Shown: positions 32,310 through 40,146 of the stretch, one piece after another
Layout: every line of letters begins with the position of its first letter
How positions within the stretch are numbered: position 1 is the stretch's first letter
DNA from: Betaproteobacteria bacterium
GTDB lineage: Bacteria; Pseudomonadota; Gammaproteobacteria; Burkholderiales; Casimicrobiaceae
Reading direction: 5' to 3'
Assembly (NCBI GenBank): GCA_016720425.1
Contig: JADKKQ010000006.1
Location: 62,001 to 126,000 of the forward strand
DNA: 64,000 bases
Made by a program: the position numbers and the translations under genes
Notes under the pieces: model-generated
The model's database searches: none
What the model was told of the DNA's origin: nothing
What the model saw: the letters and a program-made list of their open reading frames with translations, nothing else

Positions 32310-33797
32310 TCAGGACGAAGCGGTGGCGGTGGGCACGAAGTCGGGCGTGTCGGTCGACGTGTAGTTGAAGCTCACGTCCTTCCAGGTCTCGAGCGCGGCC
32401 TCCAGCGGCTTGCACCACTTCGCGGCCGCGCGCAGCACGTCGGGGCCTTCGTTCATCAGGTCGCGGCCCTCGTTGCGCGCCTTGACGATCGCCTCCAGCG
32501 CCACGCGGTTGGCGGTGGCGCCGGCCTGCACGCCCATCGGGTGGCCGATGGTGCCGCCGCCGAACTGCAGCACCACGTCGTCGCCGAACATGTGGACCAG
32601 CTGGTGCATCTGCCCGGCGTGGATGCCGCCCGAGGCGACCGGCATCACCTTGCGCAGGTCGGCCCAGTCCTGGTCGAAGAACAGGCCCCGCTGCAGGTCG
32701 GCCCGGGTCACGGCGTCGCGGCAGACGTTGTAGAAGCCCTGCACGGTCATCGGGTCGCCCTCGAGCTTGCCGACCGCGGTGCCGGCGTGCAGGTGGTCGA
32801 CGCCGGCGAGCCGCAGCCACTTGGCGATCACGCGGAACGACACGCCGTGGTTCTTCTGCCGCGTGTAGGTGCCGTGCCCGGCGCGGTGCATGTGCAGGAT
32901 CATGTCGTTGCGGCGGCACCAGTTCGACATCGACTGGATCGCCGTCCAGCCGATGACGAGGTCGATCATCACGATGTTCGAGCCCAGCTCCTTCGCGAAG
33001 TCGGCGCGCTCGTACATGTCCTCCATCGTCGCGCCGGTCACGTTGAAGTAGTGGCCCTTGATCTCGCCCGAATTGGCCTGCGCGCGGTTGACGGCTTCCA
33101 TGCCGAACAGGAAGCGGTCGCGCCAGTGCATGAACGGCTGCGAGTTGATGTTCTCGTCGTCCTTGGTGAAGTCGAGGCCGCCGGTCAGCGCCTCGTAGAT
33201 CACCCGGCCGTAGTTCTTGCCGGAGAGCCCGAGCTTCGGCTTCATCGTCGCGCCCAGCAGCGGGCGGCCGTACTTGTCGAGGCGTTCGCGCTCGACGACG
33301 ATCCCCGTCGGCGGGCCCTTGAAGGTCTTGACGTACGCGACCGGCACGCGGATGTCCTCGAGCCGTCCGGCCTTCAGCGGCTTGAAGCTGAACACGTTGC
33401 CGATCAGCGAGGCGGTGACGTTGGCGATCGAGCCTTCCTCGAACAGGATCAGGTCGTAGGCGACGAAGGCGAAGTACTGCTGCTCGGTCGGCGTGCCGGG
33501 CCCGGTGTTGGGCACCGGGTCGACGCGGTAGGCCTTGGCGCGATAGCTGTCGGCCGCCGTCAAGAGGTCGGTCCACACCACCGTCCAGGTGGCGGTCGAC
33601 GATTCGCCGGCGACCGCCGCGGCGGCCTCCTCGGCGTCGACGCCTTCCTGCGGCGTGATCCGGAACACGCAGATGAAGTCGGTGTCCTTGGGCTCGTAGT
33701 CGGGCCGCCAGTAGCCCATCTGCTTGTACTTGAGGACGCCGGCCTTGTAGCGCGCCTTGGGGTCGGTGATCGCGGAGGATTCGAGAGGACGGTTCAT
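32310..33797 (-). CDS. cbbL: RuBisCO large subunit, form IC
   Basis: 495 residues. The catalytic signature GLDFTKDDENINSQPFMHW contains the carbamylated lysine and metal ligands. LGATMKPKLGLSGKNYGR holds the catalytic lysine, and loop 6 is near VMPVASGGIHAGQM. The N-terminus MNRPLESSAITDPKARYKAGVLKYKQMGYW is diagnostic for red-type (form IC) enzymes, consistent with the neighbouring cbbX and long cbbS. It fixes CO2 onto ribulose-1,5-bisphosphate. The ATG is preceded by CCTGGAGCCCC. First gene of the operon, transcribed away from cbbR. Confidence 0.97.
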   Translation of the reverse strand: MNRPLESSAITDPKARYKAGVLKYKQMGYWRPDYEPKDTDFICVFRITPQEGVDAEEAAAAVAGESSTATWTVVWTDLLTAADSYRAKAYRVDPVPNTGPGTPTEQQYFAFVAYDLILFEEGSIANVTASLIGNVFSFKPLKAGRLEDIRVPVAYVKTFKGPPTGIVVERERLDKYGRPLLGATMKPKLGLSGKNYGRVIYEALTGGLDFTKDDENINSQPFMHWRDRFLFGMEAVNRAQANSGEIKGHYFNVTGATMEDMYERADFAKELGSNIVMIDLVIGWTAIQSMSNWCRRNDMILHMHRAGHGTYTRQKNHGVSFRVIAKWLRLAGVDHLHAGTAVGKLEGDPMTVQGFYNVCRDAVTRADLQRGLFFDQDWADLRKVMPVASGGIHAGQMHQLVHMFGDDVVLQFGGGTIGHPMGVQAGATANRVALEAIVKARNEGRDLMNEGPDVLRAAAKWCKPLEAALETWKDVSFNYTSTDTPDFVPTATASS

Positions 33798-33839
33798 CGC
33801 TGAGGGGCTCCAGGCCAAGGTGACAAACCCCACTGTACG

Positions 33840-33896
33840 GAAGGATATGATTCAGATAAAGTTAGATATTGTTTACAAACAGATAAGAAAAACTGA
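33840..33896. promoter_or_regulatory. cbb control region with direct repeats (CbbR site candidate)
   Basis: This A/T-rich patch lies in an otherwise GC-rich 99-nt divergent spacer. CAGATAA occurs twice on the plus strand (33853-33859 and 33880-33886), 27 nt apart. The minus strand offers TAACTTTATCTGA (complement of 33852-33864), which fits the TNA-N7-TNA half-site described for CbbR. A LysR-type regulator beside its own target operon normally binds here. Confidence 0.55.
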
Positions 33897-34853
33897 ATGA
33901 AAAACGCCAGCATGCGCCAGTTGCGGGTCTTGGTCGCGGTGGCCCGGCACGCCAGCGTCTCCCGCGCCGCCGAGGAACTGCACCTGACGCCGCCGGCGGT
34001 CTCGATGCAGCTGAAGGAGCTCGAGACCGACATCGGCCTGCCGCTGTTCGACCGCATCGGCCGCACCGTGTCGCTGACCATGGTGGGCGAGCACCTGCTG
34101 GTCTACGCGCAGCGGATCCTCGCCACGCTGCGCGAGGCCGACAGCGCGGTCGCGCGGCTGCGCGGGCTCGCCAGCGGCACGCTGGTGATCGGCATGGTCA
34201 GCACCGCGAAGTACTTCCTGCCGCGGTTGCTGGCGCGCTTTCGCGAGGAGCATCCGGGCGTCGAAATGCGCCTTTCGCTGGGCAACCGCGAAGCGCTGGT
34301 GCGCCAGTTGCAGGGCAACGAAGTCGACCTCGCGGTGATGGGGCGGCCGCCGCGCGAACTCGACACCCGGGCCGAGCCCTTCGCCGCCCATCCGCACGCG
34401 GTGGTCGCCGGCGCGCAGCACCGACTGGCGCAGGTCGAGGAAATTCCCCCGTCGGCGCTGGCCGGGGAGGGCTTCATCGTGCGCGAGGAGGGGTCGGGGA
34501 CGCGCGCGGCGATGGAGCAGTTCTTCCGCGAGCATTCGCTGCGGCCGCCGGTGGTGATGGAAATGGGCAGCAACGAGACGATCAAGCAGGCGGTGATCGC
34601 CAACATGGGGCTGTCGTTTCTTTCGCTGCACACGCTGGGGCTGGAGCTGGAACGGGATCTGCTGCGCGTCGTGCCGGTCGACGGCCTGCCGCTGGTGCGC
34701 CGCTGGCACATCGTCAACATGCGCGGGCGGACGCTTTCGCCGGCCGCCGAGGCGTTCCGCTATTTCATCCTCGAGCGGGCCGAGGCTTTCCTCGCCCAGC
34801 TGTTTCCCGCCGAAGTGCTGGTGTCGCCGTCGGCAACGTCGATGGGCCGCTGA
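33897..34853 (+). CDS. cbbR: LysR-type regulator of the cbb operon
   Basis: 318 residues. The N-terminal winged helix-turn-helix (about 1-65: RQLRVLVAVARHASVSRAAEELHLTPPAVSMQLKELE) is followed by a periplasmic-binding-like effector domain (VIGMVSTAKYFLPRLLARFREEHPGVE, GSGTRAAMEQFF, GSNETIKQAVIANMGLSFLS). The divergent position next to cbbL and the domain order identify CbbR, which activates Calvin-cycle genes in response to metabolites such as RuBP, PEP or NADPH in related bacteria. The start ATG 33897 lies inside the A/T-rich control region. Confidence 0.92.
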   Translation: MKNASMRQLRVLVAVARHASVSRAAEELHLTPPAVSMQLKELETDIGLPLFDRIGRTVSLTMVGEHLLVYAQRILATLREADSAVARLRGLASGTLVIGMVSTAKYFLPRLLARFREEHPGVEMRLSLGNREALVRQLQGNEVDLAVMGRPPRELDTRAEPFAAHPHAVVAGAQHRLAQVEEIPPSALAGEGFIVREEGSGTRAAMEQFFREHSLRPPVVMEMGSNETIKQAVIANMGLSFLSLHTLGLELERDLLRVVPVDGLPLVRRWHIVNMRGRTLSPAAEAFRYFILERAEAFLAQLFPAEVLVSPSATSMGR

Positions 34854-34934
34854 GCGCGAGATCCCACCCCGACCCCATACTGCCGCTGCAGCCTCACCGC
34901 TGCGCCTTTGTGCTGCGCTCTCCCGCCACCGCGC

Positions 34935-35249
34935 CTAAGCCTTGCCGCCCGCTCGACGCAGGAAACGAAGTCCGCCGCCGCTGAGCGCGCCCAGCGCGGC
35001 GCCGACCAGCATGCCGCCGAGGCCCGCGGGATGACTGAAGAGGACCGTCAGCGCGCAGCCGTAGGCCACGCAGCTGCCCGGCGAAAGCCCCTTCGCCTGG
35101 CCGTCCAGCACCGCGAGCACGAACGCCACCGCCAGCCCGACGGCCAGTCCCATGGCGCCGCCCCAGAAGACGTGCTTCACCCACGGGCTCACCCGTGGCG
35201 CGATGGCTCCGACGGACGCGGGTGCCGAAATCGGAAGTTCGCGGTTCAT
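34935..35249 (-). CDS. Small hypothetical membrane protein
   Basis: 104 residues, not recognised. A charged N-terminus (MNRELPISAPASVGAIAPRVSP) precedes a long hydrophobic segment (VFWGGAMGLAVGLAVAFVLAVL) and a second glycine-rich one (GLGGMLVGAALGALSGGGL), with an Arg/Lys-rich end. This suggests two membrane helices with both ends inside. ATG 35249 follows GGAAGGTGTGCGTC. It converges with cbbR (80-nt gap). It could be a conserved hypothetical; no function is proposed. Confidence 0.5.
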   Translation of the reverse strand: MNRELPISAPASVGAIAPRVSPWVKHVFWGGAMGLAVGLAVAFVLAVLDGQAKGLSPGSCVAYGCALTVLFSHPAGLGGMLVGAALGALSGGGLRFLRRAGGKA

Positions 35250-35757
35250 GACGCACACCTTCCATCGACCCGCCTCGCGGGTCTCCGTTGCACCTGGAAA
35301 CCCCGGCACGGCGGCGCGTGACGGCGCCGCCGGCGGGCTGTCGGCGCGCGCTCCGACTGCGGGAGCGGCGCGGTCGATGAAGGCAGGAAGAGCACCTCGC
35401 TTCGGGAACGGCCGATCGTCCGGCCGGCCAATGCCCGCCTTGGCGTGGAGGCACGCGGACGGGGGCCCGCAACCGGCAACGACGCACCGGACCGCGGCGA
35501 ACGCAGCGTTCGGGTCCTGGCATCGGAAAGGTGGCGGGTGTTCGGCATCGTCGGCTCGCGCCGAGGATCGGCTGCCAACTCGACGGGCACCGGACGGTAC
35601 CCGACGGAAAACCGTCGAAACCCGGCGTACGGTTCCATGCTGCGCGTCCCGGCATCGCCGGCATTGCGCCAGATCAAATCCCGGGCGGATTCCCGCAGCG
35701 GACCTTGCCGGCCGCGGTGCGACCCGCCCTTCCGCGACTTCCAGCGCCCGGCCGGGG
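35250..35757. other. Gene-free stretch before groESL
   Basis: About 500 nt with only weak, overlapping frames on both strands and no recognisable domain. The groESL promoter begins at its right end. Confidence 0.5.
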
Positions 35758-35786
35758 TTGATTTCGGCGGTCGGAGCCTCTATCAT
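35758..35786 (+). promoter_or_regulatory. groESL promoter
   Basis: A sigma-70-like -35 TTGATT (35758-35763) and -10 TATCAT (35781-35786) are separated by 17 nt. The -10 touches the first base of the CIRCE element, so repressor binding would block initiation. Confidence 0.7.
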
Positions 35787-35812
35787 TAGCACTCGCAGTC
35801 GGCGAGTGCTAG
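35786..35812 (+). promoter_or_regulatory. CIRCE element (HrcA operator)
   Basis: TTAGCACTC, a 9-nt spacer, then GAGTGCTAG: the CIRCE consensus with a single mismatch in the last base. HrcA bound here represses groESL until heat stress inactivates it. A lone right half-site GAGTGCTAA occurs again at 35909-35917, at the groES start. Confidence 0.92.
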
Positions 35813-35919
35813 CAAGACGGTGTCGCCACCGTCCGCTTCGTCGGCGAGCGGCCCGGAAATCCCGAGTGTCGCTGCAAGCGACTGATTCGAATCAATTTAT
35901 CAAGGAGTGAGTGCTAACC

Positions 35920-36207
35920 ATGAAGATTCGTCCCCTGCACGATCGCGTCATCGTCAAGCGACTCGATGAAGAAAAGAAGTCCGCCGGTGGGATCGTGATC
36001 CCCGACACCGCGGCCGAGAAGCCGTCGCAAGGCGAAGTGGTCCACGTCGGACCCGGCAAGACCGACGACAACGGCAAGCTGATCCCGATGGGCGTCAAGG
36101 TCGGCGACCGGGTGCTGTTCGGCAAGTACTCGGGCCAGGAATTCAAGCTGGACGGGCAGGACCTGCTGCACATGCGCGAAGACGACATCATCGGCATCGT
36201 CGGCTGA
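35920..36207 (+). CDS. groES: Co-chaperonin GroES
   Basis: 95 residues, standard length. It has MKIRPLHDRVIVKR, the mobile loop EEKKSAGGIVIPDTAAEKPSQGEV and the C-terminal MREDDIIGIV. It caps the GroEL chamber during ATP-driven folding. ATG 35920 was chosen over an upstream GTG (35911) because MKIRPLHDR is the universal start. The Shine-Dalgarno AAGGAG (35902-35907) sits a little far, 12 nt upstream. First gene of groESL, 37 nt before groEL. Confidence 0.97.
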   Translation: MKIRPLHDRVIVKRLDEEKKSAGGIVIPDTAAEKPSQGEVVHVGPGKTDDNGKLIPMGVKVGDRVLFGKYSGQEFKLDGQDLLHMREDDIIGIVG

Positions 36208-36244
36208 TCCCCCCAATCCCACCCCAGAACCCAGGAGATACAAC

Positions 36245-37891
<1,647 letters not shown>

Positions 37892-37952
37892 GCGTCGCGC
37901 GGCGGGGACCCGAACCGGTCCCCGCCGGCGGAATCGTCTGCACTGCCCGAAC

Positions 37953-37987
37953 GGACGGGGCCTCGCGATGCGGGGCCCCGTCCCATT
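37953..37987 (+). terminator. Intrinsic terminator after groEL
   Basis: A 10-bp perfect GC stem (GGACGGGGCC at 37953-37962 pairs with GGCCCCGTCC at 37974-37983) has an 11-nt loop and is followed by CATTTTG. Position and shape fit Rho-independent termination of groESL. Confidence 0.8.
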
Positions 37988-38087
37988 TTGGGGAGGCGAT
38001 CCGCCTTCCACCTGCCGCTTGCTGTAGGCTACGGTGGCGCCGCGCATTCCAAAGGCATAAAATGCGGTCGACTGCCGTTCGCGTTCA

Positions 38088-39206
38088 ATGGGTTTTCCGC
38101 GTCTGATGAGCTCCGGAATTCTGTTCGCACTTGCCATCGGCGCGCTGCTGGTCGCGATCGTCATCGGCCTCGTGCGGCGCAATCGCGGCGTGGGCGTCGG
38201 CAGCGACCCCGACGGCGAGCTGGCGAACACCGTCGCCCAGTGGACCGAAGGCGAGACGACGCGCCTGCTGTCGTCGGCCGAGCTGCCGGGCCTCTACCTG
38301 CTGCGCCCGCGCTTTCTGTCCAAGGCCGAGAGCGTCGTCTACCTGCTGCTCAAGGCCGCGTTCCCGCGGCACGAGATCTTCGCCCGCGTGCGCCTGTCCG
38401 ACGTGCTGCAGGTGAAGATCGGCCCGCAGGGAATGGAGCGGCTGCGCGCGTTCCGCAAGATCGCGAACCAGCACGTCGGCTTCGTCATCTGCGATCGCGA
38501 CATGACCATCGTCGCCATCGTCGATTCGCGCGAGCCCGACACGGTGGTGAACCCGCGGGACCAGAAGCTCGAGATCATCAAGCAGCGCTGCCTGCAGGCG
38601 GCGCAGGTCAAGTACATCTGCGTCTACCCGCCGCAGTTGCCGCGTTACCGCGAACTGCGCGAACAGATACTCGGCCCCGGCGCCGCGATCGCCGTGGACA
38701 GGTGTGCGCGCGTCGAGTGCGCCTGCCTTCGCGCCTCGCGATCACCGGCCGAACGTGAGGTAGGCCCAGATCAGCAGCATCGCGCCGATGATCGACATGA
38801 TCCAGCCCGCCGGCGTGAACTTGCCGTCGCCGGACTTGAACAGCAGCCCGGCGATCAGGCCGCCGACGACCGAACCGCCGATGCCGAGCAGCGTCGTCAT
38901 CCAGAAGCCGAGGTTCACCGCCCCCGGGTAGAAGAATCGCGCCAGCAGCCCGACGACGAAGCCGACGATGATGGTGCCGATGATGCCCACGATGCCCATG
39001 ACGCGTTCCCTCCCAGGGTGATTGACCGGCTCCGTCGCGGGGTGCTCGCCGCAGCGGACCGACCACGGATTGCAGCCCCAGCGATGATGCTAGCACGGTC
39101 GTCGTCGGGTCCGCCGCGTCGAAGTCGGCGCACGGGCGCGATCTTTCGGCGGCGCCGACCCGCGGCTTCGCGCCGGGACGCGATTCGTGTCCGCGATTGT
39201 GCTTGA
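38088..39206 (+). CDS. DUF2726-domain protein with unusual C-terminal read-through
   Basis: The first about 200 residues are coherent: an N-terminal membrane helix (ILFALAIGALLVAIVIGLV), a linker, then the DUF2726 fold (FLSKAESVVYLLLKAAFPRHEIFARVRLSDVLQV, HVGFVICDRDMTIVAIVDSREPD, RDQKLEIIKQRCLQAAQVKYICVYPP). Such proteins resemble nuclease-like or Topo-Zn-associated domains and are uncharacterised. After LREQILGPGAA the frame runs on for about 170 residues (38720-39206), straight through the opposite-strand GlsB gene, with an arginine/glutamine-rich composition typical of antisense reading. A stop in another frame at 38758 suggests the real end lies near there. The ATG at 38106 is an alternative start. 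Confidence 0.65.
   Translation: MGFPRLMSSGILFALAIGALLVAIVIGLVRRNRGVGVGSDPDGELANTVAQWTEGETTRLLSSAELPGLYLLRPRFLSKAESVVYLLLKAAFPRHEIFARVRLSDVLQVKIGPQGMERLRAFRKIANQHVGFVICDRDMTIVAIVDSREPDTVVNPRDQKLEIIKQRCLQAAQVKYICVYPPQLPRYRELREQILGPGAAIAVDRCARVECACLRASRSPAEREVGPDQQHRADDRHDPARRRELAVAGLEQQPGDQAADDRTADAEQRRHPEAEVHRPRVEESRQQPDDEADDDGADDAHDAHDAFPPRVIDRLRRGVLAAADRPRIAAPAMMLARSSSGPPRRSRRTGAIFRRRRPAASRRDAIRVRDCA
38742..38999 (-). CDS. GlsB/YeaQ/YmgE-family membrane protein
   Basis: 85 residues with three transmembrane stretches and the family's glycine-rich helices (MGIVGIIGTIIVGFVVGLLARFFYPG, TTLLGIGGSVVGGLIAGLL, GWIMSIIGAMLLIW). This transglycosylase-associated family is induced by stress in enterobacteria; its mechanism is unknown. 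It is preceded by a weak site (CTGGGAGGGAACGCGTC). It lies wholly inside the downstream part of the opposite DUF2726 frame. Confidence 0.85.
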   Translation of the reverse strand: MGIVGIIGTIIVGFVVGLLARFFYPGAVNLGFWMTTLLGIGGSVVGGLIAGLLFKSGDGKFTPAGWIMSIIGAMLLIWAYLTFGR

Positions 39207-39270
39207 GCAAGCTTGCGTCGGGGGGCTAACATCGGCCGATTGCAGGCGGGCAGCGGAGGCGGCGGGCGCG

Positions 39271-39936
39271 ATGCGGTTACTACTGGCCGAGGACGACGCC
39301 ATACTGGGGGACGCCATGATGCGGCATCTGCGGCAGGGCGGACACGCGGTCGACTGGGTGCGCGACGGCGTGGCCGCCGACGCGGCCCTGCGCGCCCAGG
39401 CGTTCGACCTGCTGGTGCTCGACCTCGGGCTGCCCCGGCAGGACGGGCGCTCGGTCCTGGCGCAGCTGCGCGGTCGCGGCATCGCCACGCCGGTGCTGAT
39501 CGTGACCGCGCACGATGCCGTCGACGACCGGGTGGCGAATCTCGACGCCGGCGCCGACGACTACCTCGTCAAGCCGTTCGCGCTGGCCGAGCTCGACGCC
39601 CGGATCCGGGCGCTGATCCGTCGCAGCCACGGCGCCGATCGCAGCAGCCTGCGGCACGGGGCGCTCGTCTTCGACACCGCGACGCGGACGGCGACGGTGG
39701 CCGGCGAGCGGCTCGACCTGTCGGCGCGCGAACTCGCCGTGCTCGAGCTGCTGCTGCAGCGCGTGGGTCGCGTGGTGGCGAAGGAGCAGATCGTCGAACA
39801 CCTCTGCGGCTGGGACGAGGACGTCTCGACCAACGCGATCGAGGTCTACGTGCACCGCCTGCGGCGGAAGCTCGAGCCTGCGGACATCCGCGTGCACACG
39901 GTGCGCGGCCTGGGTTACTACCTCGCGAAGTCCTGA
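39271..39936 (+). CDS. OmpR-type response regulator (TctD/QseB-like)
   Basis: 221 residues. The receiver domain has acidic pair Asp8-Asp9, phospho-acceptor Asp51 (LLVLDLGLP), Thr79 and Lys101 (YLVKPF). The C-terminal winged-helix DNA-binding domain (LDLSARELAVLELLLQRVGRVVAKEQIVEHLCGWDE ... VYVHRLRRKLEPADIRVHTVRGLGYYL) is of the OmpR class. ATG 39271 was preferred because it opens the receiver domain (MRLLLAEDDAILGD). It is followed by its partner histidine kinase, but a 159-nt hairpin element separates them. A TctD-type role is an inference from the kinase and the nearby tctCBA genes. Confidence 0.9.
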   Translation: MRLLLAEDDAILGDAMMRHLRQGGHAVDWVRDGVAADAALRAQAFDLLVLDLGLPRQDGRSVLAQLRGRGIATPVLIVTAHDAVDDRVANLDAGADDYLVKPFALAELDARIRALIRRSHGADRSSLRHGALVFDTATRTATVAGERLDLSARELAVLELLLQRVGRVVAKEQIVEHLCGWDEDVSTNAIEVYVHRLRRKLEPADIRVHTVRGLGYYLAKS

Positions 39937-40095
39937 GAGGCTGAGAGTCTTTCGATCATGCCCGCTCATCACGCCGGAAGACGCCCGCTCGTCGTTGCAA
40001 ATGCTCGCCATAGCGTGGGCTATGGCTGTGCTTTGCGCCTCGATCGGACGCCTTCTGGCGCGCTGCTCGGACACGCCCGAAAAACTCTCAGCCTC
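39937..40095. repeat. 159-nt giant imperfect palindrome between the two-component genes
   Basis: Starting right after the response-regulator stop, a 78-nt arm (39937-40014) pairs with a 77-nt arm (40019-40095) around a four-base GTGG loop. The outer 18 bp (GAGGCTGAGAGT, C/T, TTTCG) have one mismatch. The tip GCCATAGC/GCTATGGC pairs perfectly, with about 75-80 % identity overall. It encodes nothing. It may be a non-autonomous palindromic repeat (REP/MITE-like) or an RNA hairpin that limits expression of the kinase below that of the regulator. Confidence 0.85.
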
Positions 40096-40146
40096 TGACC
40101 CCGATCCCGCGTGGCGACGAAGAGCGCTTCCCAGTTCGTGCCGGCG

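Noticed and set aside
35882..35895. CTGATTCGAATCAA in the groES leader as a third FNR box
   Set aside because: It lies downstream of the promoter and CIRCE, so it is not in a position to activate; probably chance.
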